Counted from the stretch's first letter, positions 54,930 to 64,000 are shown. The stretch is 64,000 nucleotides of DNA from an uncultured Myxococcales bacterium (GCA_903842345.1 CAIMLR010000036.1:1-64000); one strand, 5' to 3'. The notes: generated from the letters alone by a model not told the origin. Numbers and translations: made by a program.

Positions 54930-56126
54930 GTGGCACTTTTCTCTGAAGAATTCGCTGGTTGGCAAGACAGCGACTTTGCCGCCTTCGATTCCGCGAAGTG
55001 GCGCTCCAATCGCTTTACGCCTGAACGCACCAAGGTGCGGTTGCGGCTGGCTGCGGCGCTGGAGAGTGCCGTCGCAGCGGCTGGGCTGAGTCCGGCGGGA
55101 TTGGAGCTTTGGTCCAGCCGTCAGGAACCGGCTTTCACCAACCAGCATGAGGTGCGGTCGCTGACGGTTGCGTGGACGCGCGCAGGCGCGGAAAACGTAG
55201 ACACGGCGCACATCTACGCCGGTGTTGTGATCGACCAAGCAGGCGTGACGCTGCGCTTGCGGCTGCCGGGCGAACAACAGGCGGCCTGGCGGCCGATGCA
55301 GGCGACGCTGGCGGAGCTGGCCGGTCTGGCCGGCATGGGCGTCAAGCTGGGTGAGGCCGAGCTGACGCCGGAAGCGCTGACCACGTCTGAACTGGCGGGC
55401 GATCTGCTGCTGGAGCGCGTGTTGCCCCGGACCGAGGCGATCGGCGGGCTGCTGACGGTCGACGAACTGGCGGCGTGGAGCGGCGTGGTGCTGCCCCTGC
55501 TGGCGCAGTTGCTGGGCGTGACGTTGGCGGCGGTGACGCCGGTTGTCGCCGCGGAGACTGAAGCTGAACCGGAAACGGGACCTGAGCCAACGGCCGACCA
55601 GACGGAGGAGGCGGAGGCCGAGTCGCCGAAGCAGCCGTCGTTGCCGGGCGCTTCGCGCGATCCGCCGGCCCGGCGTGGCTACCGGCCGCAATGGGCACCG
55701 CAAACGCAAGCGCGCGCCGGTCAGGCGGAAGCCATTCGGCCGCCGATTGACCGAATCATGCCGCCGACCTGGCATCCCGAGCCGATCCGCCGCCCGGAGC
55801 CGATGCCCTACGCACCGCCGCCGCGCCGTCCTGAGCCAATGCGGCAGCAGCAGCAGACACGCCGCCCGGATTTTCAGTCGCAGCCGCCGCGGTCAACGGA
55901 GCGGTCTTCCAGCTTCGCCCCAGGTCGGCCGTTTGAGCTGGGTCCCACGCCGCAGAAGCCGGCGGCGAGCACAGGACTGCTGGCCGCGGGCGCACGCGTG
56001 GAGCTGCAGAAGGGCCTGTTTGCCGGCAAGACGGGCACGGTCGCGGAAGTGTCAGGTGCGCACGTCCAAGTGCTGCTGGGTCTGATGAGCGTGCGCGTGC
56101 CGGCGACGGATTTGCGGGTTCTCTAG
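54930..56126 (+). CDS. Unknown protein with C-terminal KOW-like domain
   Basis: A 398-residue protein. An N-terminal globular domain (~1-200, ending in VVLPLLAQLLGV) has no recognised family. It is followed by an acidic then Pro/Arg/Gln-rich linker (~210-345, with repeated RRPEPM). The last ~50 residues (LLAAGARVELQKGLFAGKTG onwards) resemble a KOW/SH3-like motif as in NusG or ribosomal proteins. GTG start with GGATG upstream. It lies 104 bp after ilvE; that gap holds the perfect palindrome GCGCGTCGACGCGC (54898-54911). Convergent with the kinase gene, 3 bp apart. Function unknown; KOW could mean RNA or polymerase contact. Confidence 0.75.
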   Translation: MALFSEEFAGWQDSDFAAFDSAKWRSNRFTPERTKVRLRLAAALESAVAAAGLSPAGLELWSSRQEPAFTNQHEVRSLTVAWTRAGAENVDTAHIYAGVVIDQAGVTLRLRLPGEQQAAWRPMQATLAELAGLAGMGVKLGEAELTPEALTTSELAGDLLLERVLPRTEAIGGLLTVDELAAWSGVVLPLLAQLLGVTLAAVTPVVAAETEAEPETGPEPTADQTEEAEAESPKQPSLPGASRDPPARRGYRPQWAPQTQARAGQAEAIRPPIDRIMPPTWHPEPIRRPEPMPYAPPPRRPEPMRQQQQTRRPDFQSQPPRSTERSSSFAPGRPFELGPTPQKPAASTGLLAAGARVELQKGLFAGKTGTVAEVSGAHVQVLLGLMSVRVPATDLRVL

Positions 56127-56129
56127 CGG

Positions 56130-57329
56130 CTACAGCCGCCCGGAACGCACCAGCCACGCGACGAGCATCCACGCAACCGTGAACACGAGCGCGCCAGCGC
56201 CGACCGCGAGAAACTGCAGCGTCGCCTGTTGCGTGGGCCACCACAGCGGCCGGATGACGGGCGTCTGCAACCGGTTCGGCGCGACCGGCACTTGGCTGAC
56301 AATCGTGTACGGTGACTGCACAAACGACGTCCGATCGAGATGGGGCAGCGGCGGCGTCGCGATGTCCGACGGCGCGCGCGCCTGCTCGGGCGCGTCGGCG
56401 AGGATCCCCGCAACGAGCGCGGCGAGCGCTTGCGGGCCAAAAGTCGGTGCCGCGACGGCGAGCCAGGCGTCCAGGGCATCGGCGACTTCCGCCGCACTGC
56501 CGGGACGTTGCGCGCGATCGCGATTCAGGCAACGCGCGGTGATGTCCGCGAGCGCTTGCGGCACGTCCGGCATGACGGATCGCAGCGGCGGAATCGCCGC
56601 CTCCCGCACGGCATGCAACACGGCGAACGGCGACGCGGTCTCCTTCTGCCGGAACAGCCCCTGCGCCGCCAGCAGCTCAAACAGGCAGATACCCAGGCTG
56701 AACACGTCGGACCGGGCATCGAGCGGCTCCGCGGCGGCCTGCTCAGGGCTCATGTAGGCGTACTTGCCCTTGATGACACCGGCGATCGTCTGCTCGATCT
56801 TGGCCGCGACCTTGGCGACCCCAAAATCGATGAGCTTGACCTCGCCGCGCAAGCTAATCAGCACGTTCTGCGGCGAGACGTCGCGGTGCACGATGCCCAG
56901 CGGCCGCCCATCCGTGCCCTTGAGCTTGTGCGCGTGGTCCAAACCCCGCGCCATCGCTGAGACGATGTACGCGACCGCGACCGGGTCGAGCCGCTCACCC
57001 AGCGCCGTGACGACGTGCGCGAGCGCGCCGAGATCGATCCCGTCCACGTACTCCATGACGAAGTACCAGACGCCGTCGTGGTGGCCAAGCTCGAACGTCT
57101 GGGCGATGGCCGGATGGTCAAACCGCATGCACAGCTTGGCTTCCTGAACCAGCATGTCCACGGCCGAACGATCGTTGCTGAGCTGCGGATGCATCCGCTT
57201 GACGGCGACGAGCCGCGGTTGTCCCTGACTTGACGGCGCTTTGGCGAGGAATACTTCAGCCATACCGCCGCGACCCACTCGCCGCAGCAGTTCATAGGGA
57301 CCAAAGGGCTGGGGAAAGTCGCCTCGCAC
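56130..57329 (-). CDS. Membrane-anchored Ser/Thr protein kinase
   Basis: About 399 residues from a GTG start (VRGDFPQPFGPYELL); a TTG 36 bp earlier is also possible, and neither has a strong SD. Complete Hanks-type kinase: GRGGMAEVFLA glycine loop, VAVKRMHP Lys, HRDVSPQNVLIS catalytic loop, DFGVAK and SPEQA activation segment. The HRDVSPQN form is common in myxobacterial kinases. A Pro-rich linker and one C-terminal TM (LQFLAVGAGALVFTVAWMLVAWLV) anchor it, leaving only a few residues outside. It is preceded by the subtilisin-like gene on the same strand. Confidence 0.9.
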   Translation of the reverse strand: MRGDFPQPFGPYELLRRVGRGGMAEVFLAKAPSSQGQPRLVAVKRMHPQLSNDRSAVDMLVQEAKLCMRFDHPAIAQTFELGHHDGVWYFVMEYVDGIDLGALAHVVTALGERLDPVAVAYIVSAMARGLDHAHKLKGTDGRPLGIVHRDVSPQNVLISLRGEVKLIDFGVAKVAAKIEQTIAGVIKGKYAYMSPEQAAAEPLDARSDVFSLGICLFELLAAQGLFRQKETASPFAVLHAVREAAIPPLRSVMPDVPQALADITARCLNRDRAQRPGSAAEVADALDAWLAVAAPTFGPQALAALVAGILADAPEQARAPSDIATPPLPHLDRTSFVQSPYTIVSQVPVAPNRLQTPVIRPLWWPTQQATLQFLAVGAGALVFTVAWMLVAWLVRSGRL

Positions 57330-57416
57330 GCGCGGCAGGGTAGCGGCGTGCGAGGGACTGTGCAAATCGGCGGCGAAATGGCCGGGCGCGAAGGGCCGGG
57401 CGCGGGGCCGGATGGC

Positions 57417-58808
57417 CTACTTGGGGCACGCGCTCTTGAGCGCCGCCGCCGCCTGAACGAGCCGGAACGTCAAGCCCGTCGCGCCGTCGGCAACCGGCTT
57501 GCCCGTCTGCTGCAGCAGCTTGTCGAGCGCGGCGTTCGTCAAAGTCGGCTTGCACGCGAGCACCAGCGCCGCAACGCCAGCGGCGACGGGCGAAGCCTGC
57601 GACGTGCCCGACATTGTGGCCGTGCCGCCGCCCATGCCGACGGACACAATCGGCGCGCCGGGCGCGACGAGATGCAGGTGTTTTCCGCGGTTGGAGAAGC
57701 AGGTCAGCGTGCCGGCTTTGGGCGCCTTGTCGGCGCACAGCCCGGGGTAGTTCGCCGCTGAGAGGTCATGCGTGTACACCGCGCCGACGGGGTGAACTTG
57801 CGCGAGGCAGGCCGGATTTCCCAAGCCGTTCAGCTCGCCCTCGTTGCCAGCGGCGGCAAAAACCGCAACGCCCTTTTGGCCCAGAAGCTTCACGGCGCCG
57901 GAAGCCGCGGGATCGGATTTGTCGCACGCACCCGCCCAGCTCTGCTGCGAGCCGAGGCTCATGTTGATGACGCGAATGTTGAGCGCTTTGGCGTGTGCCG
58001 CGACCCAGTCGAGACCGGCCAGGATGTCCGAGTTGCTGCCGGACCCGCTCTTGTCCAGGACGCGCACCGCAACGACGTCGGCGCCCGGCGCAATACCCGG
58101 CGCGGCGACCTTGCCCGCGCTGACGAGGATACCAGCGACGTGCGTGCCGTGGCCCTCGTCGTCCGTGGCGAAGCTGGACTCCGCCGTGCCGTTCGGCGGG
58201 CACGCGCCCTGCGTAAAACAGTGCTGCGCGGCGACGTGCCCAGCCAAATCCGGATGCTGGGCATCGATGCCGGTGTCAATCACCGCGATGCGCACGCCCT
58301 TGCCCGTGAATCCCAGCTTGTGCGCGTCCGTGGCTTGCACCATCGGCGCGGCGAATTTCAGGTTCATCTGCATCCGCAAATCGTCCTGCACGGCTGCCAC
58401 CTCCGGGAGCGCGGCAATCGCCTCCCGCCAGTGCTGGGTCGCCCGCAGAGCCACCGCGGGGAGCAGAGTGTACGTGCGCGCCACCGTCACGTCCGCAGCG
58501 GGCAGGCGCGCCAGCAAAGCCTCGCGCGCGGCGGCGATTCGCGATGTCCGCGCCGCATCATCGGCATCGTCTGCCAGATCGACCCGCAACGTGACGATGA
58601 ACGGCTGCGGACTGTCCGCCGGGGTGGGAACTGCAGCTGCGAATCCGCCGGGCGCAACGCGCGGCGCGTCGCCAACAGCATCAGACCCAAGGGCGGCATC
58701 GCGGTCCCCTGCATCACCGGCAGGCTCAGCGGCGCACGCGGTGAGCCAGACACCGAGCAACGCGGCGCAGCAGGCGGGCGGAAAATAACGGGTGAGGGCG
58801 AGGTGCAT
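57417..58808 (-). CDS. Subtilisin-like (S8) lipoprotein protease
   Basis: A 463-residue exported lipoprotein (lipobox WLTAC, Cys25), short Asp/Ala stalk with DAALGSDA, an I9-like propeptide region (~65-145), and a complete catalytic domain: Asp178 (VIDTGID), His220 (GHGTHVAG), oxyanion Asn322 (AAAGNEGE) and Ser403 (SGTSQASPVAAG). Six or more extra cysteines suggest disulfides. ATG (MHLALTRY) with CGGAG upstream. Upstream of it (58809-58989) lies a leader region with GTGAGAC repeats and no gene. Confidence 0.92.
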   Translation of the reverse strand: MHLALTRYFPPACCAALLGVWLTACAAEPAGDAGDRDAALGSDAVGDAPRVAPGGFAAAVPTPADSPQPFIVTLRVDLADDADDAARTSRIAAAREALLARLPAADVTVARTYTLLPAVALRATQHWREAIAALPEVAAVQDDLRMQMNLKFAAPMVQATDAHKLGFTGKGVRIAVIDTGIDAQHPDLAGHVAAQHCFTQGACPPNGTAESSFATDDEGHGTHVAGILVSAGKVAAPGIAPGADVVAVRVLDKSGSGSNSDILAGLDWVAAHAKALNIRVINMSLGSQQSWAGACDKSDPAASGAVKLLGQKGVAVFAAAGNEGELNGLGNPACLAQVHPVGAVYTHDLSAANYPGLCADKAPKAGTLTCFSNRGKHLHLVAPGAPIVSVGMGGGTATMSGTSQASPVAAGVAALVLACKPTLTNAALDKLLQQTGKPVADGATGLTFRLVQAAAALKSACPK

Positions 58809-58940
58809 GGAAACTCCGTACGCGGGCGGTCCAGATGCCCGCAGCGGACGGATGTGCATCGGCCGTGCCAACTTGCGGATCGGCGGATTCAAACGCATCA
58901 ACAATGGGTTACAGAGCATCCTCGACAACTGCCGGAGCCA

Positions 58941-58976
58941 AAGTGAGACCCAAATCCGGTCTCACAAGTCTCACTT
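58941..58976 (-). terminator. Terminator-like hairpin after the isc operon, with competing arms
   Basis: GTGAGACC (58943-58950) and GGTCTCAC (58958-58965) form a perfect 8-bp stem with a 7-nt loop, followed on the minus strand by TTT. An outer pair AAGTGAGAC (58941-58949) / GTCTCACTT (58968-58976) can form an alternative 9-bp stem using the same arm. It lies 14-49 bp after the stop of the radical SAM gene. Confidence 0.5.
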
Positions 58977-58989
58977 GCAGTCGCCGCTC

Positions 58990-59853
58990 TCACTCAGCCG
59001 CCGCGATTCCCGAGCGAAGTGAGACCCATGAGACCTGTTCCGCGGCGCTCAGCAGCCGCATCAGCTCCGGCGCGCGCGCCAGCCGACCCGCACGGGCAGG
59101 TCCCATCGGCAGGTAGTGCGCCATCACGTTCAGGGGAATTTCCGGGTAGTCACGCGCCATCGCCGCAACGACGGGCCGCGTGCAGCAATCCAGATGGCCC
59201 GGCATCGCGAGGTGGCGCAGCATGAGGCCGCGATCGCGGGCGAATTCCAGCGTGCGCGCGACTTCCCGAGCGTTGAGCGCGCCATCGATGCCCGCCACCC
59301 GCTGGGCGCAGTCGGGGTTGCCGAATTTCACGTCAACGAGCCACGTCGCCACGACCGGTGCCAACAACGCGCGCGCGGTGTCGCTCAGCAAGCCATTGCA
59401 GTTCCAGACCACTGGCAGCCAATCGGCATCAGCGACCTGCGCGAGCACTTCGAGCACGGCGACAAGGCTCACGGTCGGATCGCCACCCGCGAAGCTGACG
59501 GTGCGCGCGCCCTGTTGTCGGCGTTTGTGCAGTTGCGGCAGGAACCAGTCTGCGGTCAGCAGCTGCGCGGGCGACGCGCGCGGATGCACGACGTGGGACC
59601 ATTCCGAGCAGAACAAGCAGCGCAGGCTGCATCCGCCGAGATCGACGAGCCAGGTCGGTGAAATGGCTGACTCTTCGCCCAGCGAGAGGAGTTCGCGGTA
59701 GACGGTGGCGTTCCCGTCCAGCCGGCAGAACGCGCCACTGCTGCTGACGGTGCGATCGACCGCGCACCCGCGCGGACACAAGCGGCATGCGCGCAAGTTC
59801 GCCCGCGCGTCGGCGAGCTGGTGCGGACTGATCCTACTTGATCCGGTTGCCAT
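58990..59853 (-). CDS. PflX-like radical SAM protein
   Basis: A 287-residue radical SAM enzyme. Cys set C-x3-C-x2-C ([10 protein letters not shown]) binds the SAM [4Fe-4S] cluster. It is preceded by a [13 protein letters not shown]-terminal Cys motif and AFCRLDG, as in the uncharacterised PflX/pyruvate-formate-lyase-activase-like group. [10 protein letters not shown] matches the GGEPT radical SAM motif. The start ATG (MATGSSR) lies inside the hscA end, overlapping 20 bp, so it is translationally tied to the isc operon. Target unknown. Confidence 0.83.
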   Translation of the reverse strand: MATGSSRISPHQLADARANLRACRLCPRGCAVDRTVSSSGAFCRLDGNATVYRELLSLGEESAISPTWLVDLGGCSLRCLFCSEWSHVVHPRASPAQLLTADWFLPQLHKRRQQGARTVSFAGGDPTVSLVAVLEVLAQVADADWLPVVWNCNGLLSDTARALLAPVVATWLVDVKFGNPDCAQRVAGIDGALNAREVARTLEFARDRGLMLRHLAMPGHLDCCTRPVVAAMARDYPEIPLNVMAHYLPMGPARAGRLARAPELMRLLSAAEQVSWVSLRSGIAAAE

Positions 59854-61765
59854 GATGGTCGGGCTTGACGGAAGCGGGGTCAGGCGCCTGCGCCAGCACG
59901 GTCGCGAGCTGCGGGTCATGCACCGCCGCGTTCAGCGCTTCGGCCATCGACAGTTCGGCGAGCCGCCAGGTCGCATCGTTGAGGCGCCGCTGGGCCTTGC
60001 GCACGGGCTCCGCCTGCTCGGTCCGCACGGCAGCCGCGAGGCCGGCGATCGCGCCATCAATCTCTTCGCGCTCCTCGGGTTCCAGCCGCGCGCCCGCGGG
60101 GCCCAACAGCGCGCGCTTTGTCGCCTCCAGGATCAGCTCCGCCTCGTTCTTCGCGTCCAGGAACATCCGGTTGTTCAGATCGCCCTCGGCGTTGTCGAAC
60201 GCGTCTTCCAGCATCCGCAGCACTTCATCGTCGGTCAGGCCATAGCTCGGCTTGACCTCGATCGACTTCTCGCGGCCCGTGCGCACATCCTTCGCCGTCA
60301 CGTGCAGGATGCCGTTCGCGTCGATCAGGAACGTCACCGCCACGCGCGCCAAACCCGCCGGCAGCGGCTCAATCGGCACGACGAACTTCGCCAGGCTGCG
60401 GCAATCCTTGACCAGTTCGCGATCGCCTTGCAGCACGTGCACGACCACGCCCGTCTGGTTGTCCACGGACGTCGTGAATTCCTCGGTCGCCGACGCGGGA
60501 ATCGAGCTGTTGCGGTTGATGATCTTCACCACCACGTCCCCGACGGTCTCCATGCCCAGCGACAGCGGCGTCACGTCCAACAGCAGCATGTCCCGCCGGC
60601 CGGTCGTCATGATGTCGGCCTGCACCGCCGCGCCCAGCGCCACGACCTGATCCGGATCGATGTCACCCCGCGGCACTTTGCCAAACAGCTCCTGAACCTT
60701 GCGGCGCACAAGCGGAATCCGCGTGGAGCCGCCGACGAGCAGCACTTCATCCAGCTGCGCCACCGTCAGCCCGGAGTCGCGCAACGCCTGACGGCACGGC
60801 GCAAGCGTCCTTTCCACGAGCGGCGCGATCAGCGTTTCAAAATCGCTGCGGTCAAACGCCAGCTCCATGCGCTGGCCCACGACGAGTTCAGCTTGGACCG
60901 TCGCATGCTCCGCGGCCGACAGCGCGATCTTCAGCTCAATACACGCTTTGCGCAGGCGCTGAAGCTTCTCCGCGTCGCCGTTCACCGACATGCCCGCGCG
61001 CTCCAGCTGCGCCGCGACGGTCTCCACAAGCAGCCGGTCGAAGTCGTCGCCGCCCAAGTGGGTATCGCCACCGGTCGCCAGCACTTCAGTCATGCCTTCG
61101 TGCATCGCGAGAATCGACACGTCAAAAGTACCGCCACCCAGATCGTAGACAACGATCCGGCCTTCCGGCTTCTTGTCCAGACCGTACGCCAGCGCCGCCG
61201 CCGTCGGTTCGTTGACGATGCGGAGCACCTCCAGCCCCGCGAGGCGTCCCGCGTCCTTGGTCGCCTGACGCTGCGCGTCGTTGAAATACGCGGGCACGGT
61301 GATGACTGCCTTGTCGACGGTCTGGCCCAGATGCGCCTCCGCGCGCCGCTTGAGTTCGCGCAGGACGTAGGCGCTCAGCTCGGGCGGCGTCAGCTTCTGG
61401 CCCGCGACCTCAATCCGCACCGCCGCCGAACCCGGCGCGGTGTGCACCTGGAACGGCAAAAGCCCCAGCTCGTGGACGATTTCATGGGCGCTGCGCCCCA
61501 TCATCCGCTTCACCGAGTAGATCGTGCGATCCGGATGCGTGAGCAGCGCCGCGTTGGCCTTGTGACCGACCGCGGCCAGCTGCCCGTCCGCGTCAAACGC
61601 GATGACGGACGGCACCATCGCGCCATCTTCGCCCGCGATCACCCGCGGCTGGCCGTCAGGACCGACGTAGGCAACGAGGCTATTGGTCGTGCCGAGGTCA
61701 ATGCCAACGGCGACAACGGGTTTTTCCTGGCGCTTTTCGCCGCCAAACGAGATCTGGATTGCCAT
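59834..61765 (-). CDS. hscA: Fe-S assembly chaperone HscA (Hsp70)
   Basis: A 643-residue Hsp70. [49 protein letters not shown] and [10 protein letters not shown] mark the ATPase domain; the substrate domain follows with [10 protein letters not shown]. In context with hscB it is HscA rather than DnaK, and it lacks the DnaK C-terminal acidic tail. It drives cluster release from IscU through the LPPVK-type motif. It starts 7 bp after hscB. Confidence 0.92.
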   Translation of the reverse strand: MAIQISFGGEKRQEKPVVAVGIDLGTTNSLVAYVGPDGQPRVIAGEDGAMVPSVIAFDADGQLAAVGHKANAALLTHPDRTIYSVKRMMGRSAHEIVHELGLLPFQVHTAPGSAAVRIEVAGQKLTPPELSAYVLRELKRRAEAHLGQTVDKAVITVPAYFNDAQRQATKDAGRLAGLEVLRIVNEPTAAALAYGLDKKPEGRIVVYDLGGGTFDVSILAMHEGMTEVLATGGDTHLGGDDFDRLLVETVAAQLERAGMSVNGDAEKLQRLRKACIELKIALSAAEHATVQAELVVGQRMELAFDRSDFETLIAPLVERTLAPCRQALRDSGLTVAQLDEVLLVGGSTRIPLVRRKVQELFGKVPRGDIDPDQVVALGAAVQADIMTTGRRDMLLLDVTPLSLGMETVGDVVVKIINRNSSIPASATEEFTTSVDNQTGVVVHVLQGDRELVKDCRSLAKFVVPIEPLPAGLARVAVTFLIDANGILHVTAKDVRTGREKSIEVKPSYGLTDDEVLRMLEDAFDNAEGDLNNRMFLDAKNEAELILEATKRALLGPAGARLEPEEREEIDGAIAGLAAAVRTEQAEPVRKAQRRLNDATWRLAELSMAEALNAAVHDPQLATVLAQAPDPASVKPDHHGNRIK

Positions 61766-61772
61766 GAATTGC

Positions 61773-62468
61773 TCAGTTTGCCGGGTAGGCCGCGTCCGGG
61801 GCGGAGAGGGCCGCGCTGGCTCGGCCGATCAGGTTATCGATGTAGCGCGCTTGACCGAGCACGGCACGCAAGTCCGCGCGGGCAGTCAAAGCCGCCGCGG
61901 GATCCACCGCAGCTTGGGCAGCATCCCATGATGCCGCAGCCTGCGCCAATGCCGCGGTCAGAACCGCGCGCTGGGCTTGAAAATCAGAAAGGAGTTCGAG
62001 AAGTTGCACGCGCGCCGCGGGGTCATTGCCCGCTTCGTCAATCGCCTCGTTGGCTTCCATCACCTGCATCAGCAGCTGCGCTGGCGGCCGATACCGTTCG
62101 TCCAGATTCTCGCCGGCGAGGGTCAGCACATACGCCGCGCGCTGCTCCAGCGTCTTGAGGCCGCGCCACGCGTCATTGACCCGCGAAGAATGCGACTGCG
62201 CCTTGGCGACGGCTTGCGGCCCCTGCGCGTGGAAGCGATCCGGGTGCAGGCCGCGAATGAGGCTGCGGTGGGCGATTTCAATGGCGTCCGCGTCCAGCAG
62301 GATGCGCTGCGGCAGGCCGAGGATGGCAAAGTGGTCGGGCTCAGGCTCACCGGGCAACGGCTGGCGATCCAGATCGACCGCGCCCGTCTGCGGATTGACG
62401 ACCCAAGGCCGCACAGCGCGCGGCGCGTCGGGAGAGTCCGCGGCAGGGTGGTCAAATTGCTCGGCCAT
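61773..62468 (-). CDS. hscB: Co-chaperone HscB (J-domain)
   Basis: A 231-residue co-chaperone with an N-terminal J domain: DHFAILGLP... then LHPDRFH with the HPD motif, followed by the helical IscU-binding domain ([28 protein letters not shown]). A ~45-residue N-terminal extension precedes the J domain (normal HscB ~170), with no cysteine pair. ATG (MAEQFDH) chosen; an earlier M has no support. Lies 22 bp after iscA. Confidence 0.9.
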   Translation of the reverse strand: MAEQFDHPAADSPDAPRAVRPWVVNPQTGAVDLDRQPLPGEPEPDHFAILGLPQRILLDADAIEIAHRSLIRGLHPDRFHAQGPQAVAKAQSHSSRVNDAWRGLKTLEQRAAYVLTLAGENLDERYRPPAQLLMQVMEANEAIDEAGNDPAARVQLLELLSDFQAQRAVLTAALAQAAASWDAAQAAVDPAAALTARADLRAVLGQARYIDNLIGRASAALSAPDAAYPAN

Positions 62469-62490
62469 GGCGGATTGTCCGGGACGGAGG

Positions 62491-62811
62491 TCAGGCAGCG
62501 AACGACGAGCCGCAGCCACAACTGGCGGTGGCGTTGGGATTCTTGAAGACGAAGCCCTTGCCGTTCAAGCCGCCTTCAAAGTCGAGCGTGGTCCCGTCCA
62601 GAAAGACGAGGCTCTTGCGGTCGACGAAGATCTTGGGGTTCTCGCCAAAGACGCGGTCGCCGAGGCGGGCTTCTTTCTCAAAGTCGAGCACATAGCTCAA
62701 CCCGGAGCAGCCGCCGCCGGTGACGCCGACGCGAATGCCGGACAGCTCGACGTTGGCTTCTGCGGCAACAATCTTCAGGCGGTCAATGGCGCTTTCAGTG
62801 ACGACGATCAT
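62491..62811 (-). CDS. iscA: A-type Fe-S carrier IscA
   Basis: A 106-residue HesB/IscA-type carrier. Cys35 (GGGCSGLSY) and Cys98, Cys100 (SCGCGSSF) are the three conserved ligands. Transfers clusters to [4Fe-4S] apo-proteins, of which this window has many. Sits between iscU and hscB in the canonical order. Length and motifs are standard. Confidence 0.94.
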   Translation of the reverse strand: MIVVTESAIDRLKIVAAEANVELSGIRVGVTGGGCSGLSYVLDFEKEARLGDRVFGENPKIFVDRKSLVFLDGTTLDFEGGLNGKGFVFKNPNATASCGCGSSFAA

Positions 62812-62828
62812 CGTGTGCCTCGCTACGC

Positions 62829-63218
62829 TTACGCGTTCTTTTCTTGTTTCGCGGCAAAATCAGCCAGCGCCGCGCGAATCGCGTCTTCCGCCAGCACGGA
62901 GCAGTGAATCTTGATCGGCGGGAGGTTGAGTTCCTGCACGATGTCCGTATTGCGGATCAGCGCCGCTTCCGCGAGCGTCTTGCCCTTGACCCACTCCGTC
63001 GCGAGCGACGACGAGGCGATCGCCGAACCGCAGCCGAACGTCTTGAAGCGCGCGTCTTCGATCACGCCATTGGCGCCGACCTTGATCTGCAACTTCATCA
63101 CGTCGCCGCATTCAGGCGCGCCCACGACGCCGGTGCCGACGCTGGGATCGTCCTTGGGCAGCGCGCCGACGTTGCGCGGGTTGTTGTAGTGATCCAGAAC
63201 TTTTTCAGAATACGCCAT
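62829..63218 (-). CDS. iscU: Fe-S scaffold protein IscU
   Basis: A 129-residue scaffold on which clusters are built from IscS-sulfur and iron. Ligands Cys37 (PECGDVMK), Cys63 (FGCGSAIASSS) and Cys106 (IHCSVLAE) are present, with the HscA-recognition motif LPPIK (E. coli LPPVK) just before Cys106. It starts 39 bp after iscS. Confidence 0.95.
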   Translation of the reverse strand: MAYSEKVLDHYNNPRNVGALPKDDPSVGTGVVGAPECGDVMKLQIKVGANGVIEDARFKTFGCGSAIASSSLATEWVKGKTLAEAALIRNTDIVQELNLPPIKIHCSVLAEDAIRAALADFAAKQEKNA

Positions 63219-63257
63219 GGTTACACGACCTCGTTGCTGTCAAAAACCCAAGTTGCT

Positions 63258-64000
63258 TCAGTGACCCGTCCAGTTGACCGTCCGCAGATCGATGCCTTCC
63301 TGCACCATCTCCCACAGCGGCGACATCTCGCGCAGCCGCGTGACGACGTCGACGACGCGCTCAATCGTGTAGTCGATCTCTTCTTCTGTGTTGAACCGGC
63401 CGATGCCAAAGCGAATCGAGGTGTGCGCCAGCTCATCGTCCACGCCCAGCGCCTTGAGCACGTAGCTCGGCTCCAGGGAAGCGGACGTGCACGCGCTGCC
63501 CGACGAGACCGCGATCTCACTGATGCCCATGAGCAAGGACTCGCCTTCCACGTACGCGAACGACACATTCAAGCTGCCCGGCGCGCGCTGCGTTGCGTGG
63601 CCGTTCAGGAAAATGTGCTGCAGTTGCGACTGCAAACCGCTCCACAGCCGCTCGCGGAGGGCCAGCAAGCGCGCCGTCTCTTCGGCCTGGTTGACGGTGA
63701 TGAGCTCCGCCGCTTCGCCGAACGCCACAATCAGCGGCACCGCGAGCGTGCCAGAACGCAGGCCGCGCTCGTGACCGCCGCCGTGCATCATCGCTTCCAG
63801 ACGCACGCGCGGATTCTTGCGCCGAACGTACAGCGCGCCGATGCCCTTGGGGCCGTACATCTTGTGCGCCGTGAACGCGAGCAGGTCGATGCCCATCTCT
63901 TCCACGTTCAGCTCAATCTTGCCGACAGCCTGCGCCGCATCGCAGAAGAACAGGATGCCGCGCTTCTTGCAGAGCTTGCCGATCTCAGCCAACGGCTGCA
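63258..64000 (-). CDS. iscS: Cysteine desulfurase IscS, N-terminus cut by the window edge
   Basis: About 247 C-terminal residues of IscS are present, which reads on past position 64000 ([10 protein letters not shown] at the edge). [14 protein letters not shown] contains the PLP-binding Lys, and [17 protein letters not shown] the mobile-loop active Cys. The C-terminus is intact. It supplies sulfur from cysteine to IscU. First visible gene of the leftward isc operon; whether iscR precedes it cannot be seen. Confidence 0.95.
   Translation of the reverse strand, partial: QPLAEIGKLCKKRGILFFCDAAQAVGKIELNVEEMGIDLLAFTAHKMYGPKGIGALYVRRKNPRVRLEAMMHGGGHERGLRSGTLAVPLIVAFGEAAELITVNQAEETARLLALRERLWSGLQSQLQHIFLNGHATQRAPGSLNVSFAYVEGESLLMGISEIAVSSGSACTSASLEPSYVLKALGVDDELAHTSIRFGIGRFNTEEEIDYTIERVVDVVTRLREMSPLWEMVQEGIDLRTVNWTGH

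Overview
GC-rich, very gene-dense bacterial chromosome segment carrying 47 protein genes (one cut by the right edge). No rRNA, tRNA, CRISPR array, insertion sequence or phage gene was recognised. Lineage is inferred from style. There are lipoproteins with Asp/Ala/Thr-rich stalks and CDDGxxCTxDxC-type Cys repeats, a deacetylase with a MYXO-CTERM-like tail, a Ser/Thr kinase with HRDVSPQN, and a giant TPR protein. Together these suggest a Myxococcota-like (former Deltaproteobacteria) organism. The abundance of ferredoxin enzymes suggests at least facultative anaerobic metabolism.

Region 1 (240-18411) is the most striking. One leftward gene train runs korA-korB-nuoA-B-C-D-H-I-J-K-L-M-N-ferredoxin, with overlaps or gaps of at most 30 bp. 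It encodes a 2-oxoacid:ferredoxin oxidoreductase, an 11-subunit complex I without the NADH-oxidising NuoE/F/G module, and a 2x[4Fe-4S] ferredoxin. The obvious reading is 2-oxoglutarate -> ferredoxin -> complex I -> quinone. Next to it are a ferritin-like diiron protein and a full-length pyruvate:ferredoxin oxidoreductase. A tandem TTTGTCA-type motif with 11-bp period occurs upstream of both oxidoreductases.

Region 2 (18433-29310) is envelope and lipid related: a Cys-rich lipoprotein; a leftward set of CotH-like lipoprotein, WS/DGAT acyltransferase, small protein and GMC oxidoreductase (the last two look like a split long-chain alcohol oxidase); and a rightward pair of glycoside-hydrolase-like lipoprotein and polysaccharide deacetylase.

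Region 3 (29325-41171) has ferredoxin plus frataxin (Fe-S assembly accessories away from the isc cluster), a phospholipase C-like membrane protein, a DUF486-type membrane protein, cysteine synthase, a glutamine amidotransferase, a soluble hybrid histidine kinase, a Crp/Fnr regulator with an FNR-like palindrome in its own promoter, an organophosphate-type MFS transporter carrying a PDZ-like extracytoplasmic insert, an unknown two-TM protein and a cupin.

Region 4 (41189-58808) has a 3009-residue TPR protein leading into argC-argB, then glmU and a branched-chain aminotransferase whose start lies behind a perfect 15-bp inverted repeat. After these come a KOW-tailed protein, a membrane-anchored Ser/Thr kinase and a subtilisin-like lipoprotein protease.

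Region 5 (58941-64000) is a leftward isc operon, iscS-iscU-iscA-hscB-hscA, ending in a PflX-like radical SAM gene and a terminator-like hairpin. Sulfur supply (CysK, IscS), Fe-S assembly (Isc, Fdx, frataxin) and heavy Fe-S consumers (complex I, KOR, PFOR, ferredoxins) thus sit in one window.
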